NCBI RefSeq assembly: GCF_030848805.1
Contig: NC_092367.1
Span: 3,596,001-3,660,000, forward strand
Origin: Temnothorax longispinosus
Taxonomy: Eukaryota; Arthropoda; Insecta; Hymenoptera; Formicidae
Length of the DNA stretch: 64,000 bases
Direction of reading: 5' to 3'
The notes below the pieces were generated by a model, which did no database searches, was not told the origin of the DNA, and saw only the letters and a list, made by a program, of their open reading frames with translations. Below, piece by piece: positions 54,490 through 64,000 of the stretch. The first letter of the stretch is position 1, and each line of letters starts with the position of its first letter. The translations under genes were made by a program, and so were the position numbers.

Positions 54490-54576
54490 TTAGGTCATAT
54501 ACCGCATCACGGCACGAAGGGCATACAGCAGTTCTGCTTGCATGCGAGCCTCTAAAATCATCAGGTTCACATGGAC
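54490..54576 (-). CDS. Sesn: Sestrin last exon
   Basis: Twenty-eight codons plus TAA, phase 0 in, acceptor TTTTCCAG. It encodes V-H-V-N-L-M-I-L-E-A-R-M-Q-A-E, then L-L-Y-A-L-R-A-V-M-R-Y-M-T, the invariant C-terminal helix of Sestrins. The protein ends exactly at the family's R-Y-M-T. Confidence 0.97.
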   Translation of the reverse strand, partial: VHVNLMILEARMQAELLYALRAVMRYMT

Positions 54577-57500
54577 CTGGAAAACAAAAGGAAGGGGTGA
54601 TATTTAACAACGTCCAACAATCTCGTTTCTTCGCCGCTGTTTATGCGAGAATAAATTTTTATGTTTCTTGTTTCATCACGATAAAAGTCTTATAACAGAC
54701 GTTAAATGGCTAATTCCAAATGCATAATGCGTTTCGTGCGAGCTAATCTCAACTTTCTATCGCAAGACCGGCAGCAATTATTTTCAGCCGAACAGTGCCA
54801 AGTATTTTATATTTAACACGTTTAACTTGTAAGCTTATTTACATAAATCGTTCATTTTCAAGATTCGTTTAAAGTAGGAAATAAAACCTTATTGCATTAT
54901 GGTTTAATCGTATGCATTTTGATTAAAATCGGTTTCTTTTTAAAGATATTTGTACTATAAAAACGTATTCCGTTTTATTTCTTAATAAAATTATTTCAAT
55001 TAAGTCGGATCAATTTAGAAGATATTTCTGCCTACCTTTTCACTGTGTTTGAACTCCCTCATGACGCGATCATAATCCCTCTTTGTGACGCGCTCCGGAT
55101 AGCAAACGGCGCTCTTGATGAAGGTTTTGAGGCTACGCTCGAGCAATTGATTAACCTCGTTGTAATCATAATCGTCGTGCCTGATGCCGAACATGCATTG
55201 TATGTAGTTCCAGATCGCACGTCTGAAGCGCGACGTATCGACCTTGCTGTGCGTGCCCATGGTGTAATACGTCAGATTGTACGCGGTCTTGAATTTGTCG
55301 TCGAGAAGATTACCGACGTCATTGTACAGACGATTCACCAAGGAATAACCGTGATCGTCCCAGGAATAGTCCTGAACGCGGAAGGTCGGTATGTCGTTCA
55401 GCTGACCGCGCTAGAAACACGAAAGAATCGAGTTAGTAAGAAAAGAATGAGGTGCGCCAAGAGACGAGAAAAGTTGCATCCATAAAAAAGTATCGCGAAA
55501 GACGTAAAAAAATTATGTTGAGAAATGAAGAAAATATATACTGCGGGTAGCAACCAACGCGGCGAAGCGACTTTTTTTTATTATCTCGCGCGTTAACGCG
55601 TGGCGTAAGCGCTGGTGCCCCGCCTTCGTAGCCTATCTTAAGTCAGCCAATACACAATGTCGTCGCGCAGTAAATATTCATACAGCAGTTACGCGAGCGG
55701 AGCCGTAAGCCGACACGACGCGCGGAGCGCAGGCAGGCAGCCGGCTTAAATATTCATGGATGAGCCACACACTACCTTGAAATATCGTCTTTCGGCTCTA
55801 ATCCATTACGTGCTACTTAACTAGGCGTACAAAAACAGCGGACGTGCACGAGGAATCATCGCCGCGTTGTTGAATAACATGAGGGCCGCGGAGTTTATCA
55901 ACATAAATGGATGAGCCCAATTAAGATACATCACGGCAGTCTATCGGGCTAACTGTGTTTCGCAGTTACGAACGCGGTAAAATCCGACGGCGGAGCGGCT
56001 CACCTTGGCGAAATCCTGGTAGATGAAAGTGGGATCCTCGATGAATAGACCGATATCGGAGTCCAGAACCGAGCTGCTCCTCTGCGGCGCCGCTGCCAGC
56101 TCGGCCGACTGCGTCTCGACAGTCTCGAATCTCTTGGAGAGCTCCTCCTGCGTGATCTGATAGGACTCGGACTTTTCCGAGAGACGCTTCATACGTTCCA
56201 TCAGGGTCTCCACTCCAACCTCCTGCTCGCCGACTATGCTCGGCGACGACGGCGACGACGGTATGTTATTTTCTGTAAATCATGATAATTTCTCAATCTG
56301 AAGTGTTATATAAATTTTTTAGTCAACATTATAAACGTACGTAGAAAAACAAACGTGTATGGATAGTTTTGTATAAGTAATTTAATCGTATTATATACGA
56401 GTGACATGTTATTTATAGTAAGTATCACATACCAGTCTTGCCGTCTCCGTTGGGGATCTTTTTAGGGCTGCTCGCGAGCTTATCTTTGGCAGGCGGTATG
56501 TTACTACTATTGTCCTTATTCTCCTTGTAATGATGGCCAGTTACGTTATCCAATTCCTCGTTAATTCCGCAAGAAAATACGAAAGACGATAACGAGTGGA
56601 AGTGAGCTAATAGGACTATCGCGTGAACGACTTCCGCTAAGGACCAATTATCGTCGCCTTTAGTCAATTTCTGAAAATAGCAAATACAAGAGTATTACAT
56701 CACGAACGTCCTCGAACATTCGCGCGCGATTCTATGCGCGAATCTCGAATATCCTCACCGCTTACCTCTATGTGCGACTTATTCAGAAGCCACGGTCTAT
56801 GGGCTAGGATCTTGTTGATCTCATAGAGATCCTGCAGCTTCCCCGGCATCGATCTCAAGCCTTGGAGCCACGAGGGGTCACCGCCCTGAATAACGAACTC
56901 TCCCTTCTGCAGGTTTATAAGGTAGCTACACTGGTGCCTACCCGCAGCCTGAAATTACATTAAGATAGATCTTCAAACCTGTTCTCGTCAATTTAACTCT
57001 CTCGTATCATGCGCAACACTCAATGCCACCCTCAGAAAACATTTCTAACGTAATCGTCTCTCCTACACACTTCGAGATTATTATCCATTAATCGTATATC
57101 GTTAAAAGTGATCGCACAACTTTTCAACGGTCTTCTAAAAAGGGCTATAAACTGTTCGCATTTTGCTAATTGATTGATAAAATGCAATTTAAATACATGT
57201 TTGAAGAGACAAGATCTATATGCGCGATAGAAACGTTTCGAATGAAACGCGTTTCAGATGTTTCAAGTGCGTCGTGTAATGATGTAATATAATTATAGTC
57301 GAACCAATGCACACCCCGCGCTACATAATAAATCAACTAATTTATGGCCGTTAAGCTTCAACGGTACGGACCTAGTAATCTCGATTATTGCGCTCACCTC
57401 AGGCCCTACATCACAGTAAGCAGATACACACAGGTCTGCAGAATCAGATAATGCCTATCGATAAGATACTATCCGCGGGGAAATAAGGGCGAAATATAAA

Positions 57501-58617
57501 AAACGATCGAGCAGCGCGAGTCGACCGAAAGCAATTTTGCCTCACGAGGAATTTCTATTCGCGTATTGAGGGCCGGATGGCGTCGCGCGTGCATTATTGC
57601 CGTCGATGCACGTGTATTTCCGCGCGTGTGTGCATGCGATATCGCGCATCGCGGCGTGATAAACGGTGTGGCTTTCCCCGTTCCACAAAATTTTCGAGAA
57701 CGAGCGTCGGAGTTATTGGCTCGATTTCTGTGGGGTGCAGGAGGGCAGAAGGGGCCGTATGCCGTATGCCCGTTTTTCAATAACAAATTTCGCCCGGCGA
57801 TAGGCGAATTGACGGCGACGTGATGATGCATCGGAGCGCAAAATTGCACGAGGTCGCGACCGCCAATATCGCGCGTTATCACGCGCACGATCATTTCCAG
57901 CACGTGACGAACAGCAACATCCGTTTCAAGGATATATGCACTACGCTCAATCCTGCACATCCCCCGCGATGAATAATCCCATGAGCCTCTCCCCGTAGGT
58001 TTTCACGTTTATCGGTCTTATTGTAGCGAGGGAATTTTCACCAGAAAATTGTTCCCATGCGTGATGAAGGCAATAATAAAACCATCAATATCAATGATGA
58101 CGTTAGAAGATGTGTCATTGAAAATATACATGGAAGAGTTCGATATTTAACGTTTTAAATACTGCACTAATGGTATCTCGTTACAACGTACTGCGAGAAA
58201 TAGAACGTTAATAACGGAAGATTAAACCCAATGGCGCGGTAAATATTGCTCCATAAAAATGGGAAATCTTTTTTTTTCTTTTTTGAAGATTTAATACAGG
58301 TATATAAGCGCTATTATTTAAGATTTAAATTTCCCTGACGTGAACTCGGTGGCGATCTATTTATTCCCGCGTGACTAACTTTGCAAAGCCCCGCGGGCAT
58401 GAAACACGTCGGTTTAGCACCCCCTGACTCGTCATTTCGCCAACCGGGGAATCTCGCGTGGGCGACGGATGCAGCACGATCCTGACAGAGTCGATCGATC
58501 ATCGTGACAGGACATGGTAATACCACGGCAAAGGGGTGGTAGTGCGAGCGCAAGTGAAAAAAAAGCGGAATGAAGAAGAAAAATGACGGTGAAAAGGGGG
58601 GAGGAGAGAGAGAAAGG

Positions 58618-58670
<53 letters not shown>

Positions 58671-60548
58671 GAGTGCGATGAGATACGCAACAGGACATGT
58701 GTTTGCCGTGAGAACGGTAAATCGATCAATTCAAGAGTCACGATATATAAGAGGAGAGTTCGCAAATACATTTTCGTCTCCCTCAAGAATCTAGCGGATC
58801 TTCCCGAGAAACACAAACACTTCGACGGCGTGGTTTCCTCATTAATAATTTCACGCGTTCGTCAATTAAATCGAAAAAAATCGAGAAGTCAGCATCTCTT
58901 ATCGCATAATCAGTCAGCATCGATCAGACTCACGCTAAGTTCATTAATTACGAAAATTTGCATTACTTATCGTTTCACGCGACGATTGTAGATTAACGAG
59001 TCATAATTATCGTGCTCGGCGTGAAAGAAATTTACCCAGTGATACCGATCTCTGTTTTTCACCATCGAGAATTATCGCGCGAGTATTCGGAAGATGATAA
59101 AATATTGAAAGTAGTGCATTATCGCGGCGACGAGAATAACAATATGTGCGAACGACAATCGGCAGAAAACACACGTTTACAATATCTCAGACAGTCCGAT
59201 ATTGCGATATCGATATTCGAATATTATCTGTACAACAATTGTAAAACAAAACTCTTTTGCGAAAAACATTTTGTTCTTTTTCCGAATCGCAAATAATATA
59301 CCGTTTGCATAAAGTTACCAAAGCGTTCATCGTAATTCTATATTAATGCAATTCCGTAATGCCGTTCTACGTAATATATAAGTTATCGTTTCTCTGTGCT
59401 ATGCATCGATCGTCTTTGAAAGACAGCTATAAAAAAAAACATTGATATACATATATAATAATCAATGTTATCAAACGTTAAATATAGCAAGAATTTTATG
59501 CCTGCATTAGATAGAACATATGAACGTGAATGCGAGGCAATTCGATTCGCGATAGCAATGATATTTATCTTCAAAGATAGATCTCTTCTATATTTCCTCT
59601 AATTTATTCTGCATATGAGTTGTCCAATATTTTATTCAGGCAATGATTAATGAAGTATACATATATATAATATAGTACTAGAATAAATGAATAAAAGAAG
59701 ACTGAACTGCATTTCATTATTATCTCTGTTTTCAAATGAAAGATCTTGACAGTATATTTTTTAAATAGTAATTTCTCGTTTAATTTTACTAATAAATTTG
59801 CAAAGATGCGATTTCCAGTGTCAATTTTCGACGAGGAACGATCCGAGGTGATCGCAAATCGCATCCCGAGGTAGCGAGTTCATGCACACCGAACACAATG
59901 TTTATCAGTAGAAAAGCTGTTTTTCAAATACCTTATCATTTTATCACACTCATCCTCGTCTAACAATTTACTTCGTCCTTGTCCGCACTTCGCCGCTCTT
60001 CGAGATAAAATATTTCTCGATCGATCGTACACGTTGTGATATTTTGTCTATCACGCCGGTCGCGGTCTACTGATGTGTGATTCCCGTTATCAAACCGAGA
60101 TTACTCAAAGATCGAGTTCCGAGATTGCATAAAGGAAGCGCGAAAGGTGCGAAACAGCTAAATGTAAATCGAATAAATTTAGCCCGCTCGAATACAGCGA
60201 CATTAATAATTATTATTAAACATTTGAATAACGTAAAGGTCTCGACTCGAGTTTCAAGGAAGTAATAAAGAAAATCTGTCGTAATGCGCGAATTGTTCAA
60301 ATTATCATTTGAGTATAAGATTAAGCTCGCAATGGCTCACAACGACATCCGATCGCGACTGCGTATCATTTAAAGGCGGAAGCTGTAACCTCGATATTGT
60401 ATCCTGTGGAGATATGCACTTTTACAGTCTGCACAGTCCGAGATTTTGCAATAAACAAAGTCGGCGGCGGCCGCGAATGCTCGTCAAACAGCCGTTAACT
60501 CGACAATTCAGAATAAACCAGTTTGCAGAATCTGCATACCTGTTCTCG

Positions 60549-60607
<59 letters not shown>

Positions 60608-62339
60608 CGTATACTTATTTAACAACACACCGTAGTTTCTCTCACTGGTAGTTTTATACCTCAGATACACATTTACGGAAATATACATTCAATCACCAAC
60701 TATGCATTAGCTAATCCGAGAGTTAGCCTTCAGAGAAGAAGTAAGATCTTAACTCGCGAAACGGGTTTCTCCGACAAGCCGTCTTAATTTTGCAAGGAAT
60801 GAAAACGGGAGCTAAACAAAACAAAGTACTTAATAAACTCGCTTCGAATTCAAGTGACGGCTGACTTATGGAAAATAAACAAGTTTGCGATATCGCGGGT
60901 CTCGAATATCGCGAGAAAAAAAGAAAATATTTTGGAACTCTCCGTGAAATATTCGACGTTTTTAAGGATCCATAAAAATCTTGCGATCTCAAAGATGCAT
61001 TTTACTTTCGTAATAACGTGAATTCGTTCATATGATGCGAATGTAAAACTGGCAAATCAATTTTATCTTTCCGCCTATCTTTGCGCAGTGTTATCTAGAC
61101 AAGCCTGTTTCTCGCACGAATCTGTATTCTGAACATTGAATGATAAATGACTCATTTACTTAAAAATATGGCTTGTTCGATTTTTGCATGCGAATGGAAC
61201 CTTCGATTGGACATTCTCTCCTACGTGTTATTTATAGTCTACAAAATATATCTACAAAATGCTCATACGCACACAATTTAAATAAGCTTTTCCGTTATTT
61301 AAGAATTAAATCATTCACGGAGAAACTAAAAAACATGTACCTAATTGAAAAATAAAACATTTTTTATCTTGCCACCGAATGTATCTATTCAAATTTATGT
61401 CTTAATTATGATATATCTTGCATGTTCAGAGATAAGAGATAAGGTTATATAATTACGTACAACAAACTGCATGTTTTTTTTATACATAAATAACTAGAAG
61501 TAAAGCAAATGAGTGCGTAGATCGTCGAGTAAAGATCATAAAGGAATAGTCAACGTTATTCACATCTTTACTAATTTCTTTTCACGAGAACGTGTACGGC
61601 ATTACGAAACGCACACGCGCTGCATTTACTCGGTTTGCGATAATCTTTGACCCGGTGACCCGCTGTCGCTCGTCGAGGGTGATCAGGGAACTTAAAGACG
61701 AAGACGCATCATCATCGCGGCGAAGAAGTGTTTAGTTTCGTGAGCAACAATTCTCTACGCGCATGATAAATTATATTCAATGAAACTGAGCATTTAACGC
61801 AAAAAAACGCTTCTAATAAGAACTTCTAATAAGAGAAAAAAAAACGAAATAACGCTTCTAATAAGAACTTCTAATAAGAGGAGAAAAAAAAACGAAATAA
61901 GAAACATATCTCGTCTTAAACTCTACAAATTAATGTGAAACAGAGTTTCTAATGAACCGAACTAAATTCTAAAGTTAATATCAATACACACCTTTTAATT
62001 GTTTCAGTTACCTTTCGTAAAATTTTACCAGTTATTAAATAACGCAAAGAAAACGCAATAAAAGTCGCAAGAATGTGTTCAAAAATCACACAATTAATGA
62101 AGTATAACAAATTCTCGGATTACACTTAAATTTTCTTATAGAAAATAAGAAAGAAAACAGATATTTACCATAATGGCAATGAGATGTCTGTAGTCATAAG
62201 GAAGCGGACCGTCGCCCCGAAGGATGAAATGCTGGGTCCGGAGGAAATGTTCCAGATACGATGGGTGCGAAGACATAACTCTCGAAACATGATCCAGCCT
62301 GTTATTCTGTAGGAAAGCATCCATCAACAGGACATGAGT
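54490..62339 (-). CDS. Sesn: Sestrin, whole locus in window (5' partial, seven exons)
   Basis: Locus-level entry; exons are listed separately. The joined exons encode about 440 residues on the minus strand; the family is usually about 480-500, so the N-terminal 40-60 residues are missing. Sestrin is a cytosolic protein with two alkylhydroperoxidase-like helical lobes. It binds GATOR2 and restrains TORC1 when leucine is low, and is induced by stress. Visible hallmarks are R-H-Q-C-S-Y, L-A-H-R-P-W, F-G-I-R-H-D-D-Y-D-Y, Y-N-L-T-Y and the C-terminal L-L-Y-A-L-R-A-V-M-R-Y-M-T. All splice phases agree. Pocket substitutions are discussed per exon. The single-copy assignment is inferred; invertebrates usually have one Sestrin. 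Confidence 0.96.
54577..55035. other. Sestrin intron
   Basis: 459 bp, AT-rich, nothing else seen. Confidence 0.9.
55036..55410 (-). CDS. Sesn: Sestrin exon: leucine-binding and GATOR2-binding lobe
   Basis: 125 codons, phase 0 in and out, acceptor GTTTCTAG, donor GTAGGC. Aligning without gaps to human SESN2 from memory, T47-Y48-x-T50 match Thr374/Tyr375/Thr377, T59 matches Thr386, R63 matches Arg390 and E124 matches Glu451, so the leucine cage is kept. D79-D80 match Asp406/Asp407, needed for GATOR2 binding. The Trp444 position, the floor of the pocket, is Met117, and Asn376 is Tyr49. Such changes may lower leucine affinity, as reported for fly Sestrin, which as I recall has Leu at this site. 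Confidence 0.97.
55411..56003. other. Sestrin intron
   Basis: 593 bp, GC-richer and CpG-rich than most introns here. No exon recognised. Confidence 0.85.
56004..56272 (-). CDS. Sesn: Sestrin exon: linker and helices before the C-terminal lobe
   Basis: 269 nt, phase 1 in, phase 0 out. It starts E-N-N-I-P-S-S-P-S-S-P-S-I-V-G-E, a Ser/Pro-rich linker, then E-T-L-M-E-R-M-K-R-L-S-E. After a charged helix and A-A-A-P-Q-R-S-S-S it ends in D-P-T-F-I-Y-Q-D-F-A-K. Acceptor ATGATTTACAG, donor GTGAGC. Confidence 0.95.
56433..56670 (-). CDS. Sesn: Sestrin exon: W-S-L-A-E helix and variable linker
   Basis: 238 nt, phase 0 in, phase 1 out (ACT G then GTATGT). It encodes K-L-T-K-G-D-D-N-W-S-L-A-E-V-V-H-A-I, then H-S-L-S-S-F-V-F-S-C-G-I, typical of the N-terminal lobe. 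From residue 36 the sequence is polar and low in hydrophobics (E-N-K-D-N-S-S-N, S-S-P-K-K), the disordered linker between the lobes. Confidence 0.96.
56766..56948 (-). CDS. Sesn: Sestrin exon: alkylhydroperoxidase-like active-site region
   Basis: Sixty-one codons, phase 0 in and out, donor GTAAGC. It begins A-A-G-R-H-Q-C-S-Y-L-I-N-L-Q, continues G-G-D-P-S-W-L-Q-G-L, and ends L-A-H-R-P-W-L-L-N-K-S-H-I-E. C7 and Y9 correspond to Cys125 and Tyr127 of the proposed peroxide-reducing relay of human SESN2. The third relay residue, His132, is Q14 here. So the Cys is kept but the relay looks incomplete. Confidence 0.96.
58621..58667. repeat. (AG)n microsatellite
   Basis: About 23 uninterrupted AG units, preceded by purine-rich sequence. 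Confidence 0.95.
60551..60605. repeat. (TA)n microsatellite
   Basis: About 27 uninterrupted TA units. Confidence 0.95.
61807..61899. repeat. Two-copy tandem repeat of ~45-48 bp
   Basis: Both units start ACGCTTCTAATAAGAACTTC and end in an A run and ACGAAATA. The second has a 3 bp insertion. Each unit also repeats TTCTAATAAGA internally. Confidence 0.9.
62169..62339 (-). CDS. Sesn: Sestrin exon: N-terminal lobe
   Basis: Fifty-seven codons, phase 0 in and out, acceptor TTGATTGTTACAG, donor GTAAAT. It encodes T-H-V-L-L-M-D-A-F-L-Q-N-N-R-L-D-H-V, then H-P-S-Y-L-E-H-F, and ends D-Y-R-H-L-I-A-I-M, which leads into the A-A-G-R-H-Q-C exon as in other Sestrins (R-H-Y-I-A-I-M...). It is the most N-terminal Sestrin exon that I can identify. 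Confidence 0.95.
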
Positions 62340-64000
62340 CTGTAACAATCAAAACACATTGTTGTAAACAAAAGCGTCTCATAGTAAATTAGAGATACAT
62401 GGACTCGACAAATGCAATAGCAATCGAACGAAAATTTCGAAATTTAAAATATACAGTCAAAAGTTCAAGAAATAATTCCAAGGAAACTAAATTTACTAAA
62501 AATACTATTTTCATAGAACAACGCATTATTTCGCTCCTCAAAATCGTTGTATAGAACGATCACTATATTTGCCTGCCCCTCCTAGAAATGTATTCGGGTT
62601 TCGAATACCTCTCCGTAGTTTTCAGGTAGAAAAATCTGCCTTTACGTTTAGTATCTACCCAATAATTGGCCAGCCCAATCATGTTGTTTGGTCCTAGACC
62701 GTTATTTATACGCTCGGGCCTCGGTAAGTTTTCGGCGTTGGAAAGTACACAAGTCACGTTTTCACCTACGCGTCACATAACGGCACGAATCGATGCTTCA
62801 TATAGCGCACAAAATATACACTATATATATTTCTCGCAGCGTGTATCGTCGCTTCGCCGATAAAGAGCGTTAATTATATTAGTACGCGCAAAGGGCGTTA
62901 ATCGTTCGGTACGTTAATCGCGATATTAATTATGTAACCGCGTTTACGTGCTTACACGTGCGCAAACATGGAGGAGTGGGTTTCCGGGTCATCCGAAAGC
63001 GATCCACGCAATCAGGTGTTTGCATTGCATCATTGAATGGTGCGCGTCTTGCCTACTACTGATTAATACATCACCTCATGCTTTTGTGTACACGTCTCGC
63101 AAGAGATATGGGCATCTAGATAGATATCGGCATAAATTACAGTTCAGTACACTGGACACGCTACACAGAGTATCGCGCTTAATGACCGTGTTATACTCCG
63201 CAACGTGCGATTGCTCCTTAATCGATCGAGTAGAACAAACAGTATCACCGATGGAAATTATTATTTGCACGGTTAAGTTACAGGAACAGGCAGTTGCGAG
63301 AACCCGCTGTCGAGGAACGCGTAATTGATATCGTATTACGTTAAAAAAAAAGAATCGCGAATAACTTTTTGCGCACCCTGTCACGCGAGATTTTAAACTT
63401 CACAGATCAGACCATTGCCTATTACGATAATTCCGTACGCTTCCGGGTTTTTTTTTCCAGTATTTTCTAACTTCTTTTTTTCAGTAGTTCTAATACGCAA
63501 ACAATTGCCGATAGAATAATTTATCATTAGAAAATAAGCGAACGTGACTGTACGTGACTCGAGTCACGTTTTACCGCGTAATGCAATTTACTAGATACGA
63601 GCTTGTTAATATTTATAGTTCCTGTTGTCAGTTTTTTTTTCTTGCGCTACCGATATTGAAATCAACTCATCCGTTATAAATATTCCGCCTGTCGGACTTA
63701 TTAGCCGAGCTTCCGCACCGGTCGGAAAAGTTCTGGTGATCGATCGATCGCTGACGCAATCACATTTAGGATCGTTTCAAGAAATGCGTCGGAGTAAACA
63801 GTAGGGTAAACAGTTCGTTCGTCATACATGTCGCGAGTTAGCGCACATGTCCGCAATTCGAAATGGCAATGGACTTCTCATGGAAGCCGATTAAATCAGC
63901 TTAAACAACGAATTCTTTGTCTCCCGTGCCGCGAGATTCGTTTCACGCAAATAAGTGAATTTTTTATTCGCCCCTGCAATCGCTCCTGCAACACCCCACC
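62340..64000. other. Sestrin intron or 5' region
   Basis: No N-terminal Sestrin exon or start was recognised. Open frames on both strands lack motifs. The missing exon is either very short or beyond the window end. Confidence 0.6.

Larger units (their letters stand above)
56949..62168. other. 5.2 kb Sestrin intron
   Basis: No Sestrin exon or other gene recognised. A CpG-rich patch at about 57440-57970 leaves a long minus-strand frame that lacks any motif and could instead be an internal promoter region. Contains (AG)n, (TA)n and a short tandem repeat, entered separately. Confidence 0.7.

Noticed and set aside
57469..57960. 163-codon open frame on the minus strand in the Sestrin intron
   Set aside because: CpG-rich sequence with few stops by composition; no domain, no similarity recognised, and an overlapping + strand frame is equally open.
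62563..62757. Minus-strand frame just upstream of the first Sestrin exon, considered as the Sestrin N-terminus
   Set aside because: No Sestrin-like residues, ends in a stop without a donor in a suitable phase.
1..64000. CRISPR arrays, tRNA or rRNA genes, viral insertions
   Set aside because: No regularly spaced repeats, no cloverleaf with a GTTCGA-type T loop, and no viral protein motif was seen in the open frames on either strand.

Overview
This is a stretch of an insect nuclear genome, most likely a hymenopteran and probably an ant. The genes are split by GT-AG introns from about 90 bp to 18 kb. Introns are AT-rich with CpG-rich patches, palindromic MITE-like elements and long (TC)n/(TA)n microsatellites. 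There are no operons, tRNAs, rRNAs or CRISPR arrays. The species call is an inference; the gene calls come directly from the translated exons.

Two genes are clearly readable and converge on each other. On the + strand, 6903-47419 holds the 3' two-thirds of a kainate-type ionotropic glutamate receptor: the end of the amino-terminal domain, both halves of the ligand-binding domain (S1, S2), TM1, pore loop, TM3, TM4 and a glutamine-rich cytoplasmic tail. Every splice phase is consistent. The exons for most of the amino-terminal domain are not recognisable in 1-6902 and probably lie upstream of the window. On the - strand, 62339-54490 holds the last seven exons of Sestrin, the GATOR2-binding leucine sensor and stress regulator of TORC1; about 40-60 N-terminal residues are missing. 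A third locus is suggested by one coding-like terminal exon on the - strand (8367-8177), nested in the 18.5 kb receptor intron, whose family I do not recognise.

The most interesting feature is in the receptor. The 68-codon S1 exon exists twice in tandem (26311-26514 and 30947-31150). The copies have identical length (204 nt) and phase and are about 63% identical (43 of 68 residues). They differ in the ligand-proximal loop, and copy A has Arg where the D-G-K-Y-G motif normally has Gly. This is the arrangement expected for mutually exclusive splicing of half of a glutamate-binding site. Two coding-like last exons (46177-46266 and 47273-47419) would also give two different C-terminal tails, so the locus could make at least four receptor forms. 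In Sestrin, the leucine pocket and the Asp-Asp GATOR2 motif are kept, but the position of human SESN2 Trp444 is Met and that of His132 is Gln.

Layout: 1-6902 intron or 5' region with two or three MITE-like elements; 6903-7055 first receptor exon; 7056-25510 giant intron with the nested exon and several MITEs; 25511-31150 end of the amino-terminal domain, linker and duplicated S1 exons; 35651-43849 S1 end, channel, S2 and TM4; 44641-47419 cytoplasmic tail exons and poly(A) signal; 47682-54024 convergent intergenic sequence rich in microsatellites; 54025-62339 Sestrin; 62340-64000 Sestrin intron or 5' region.
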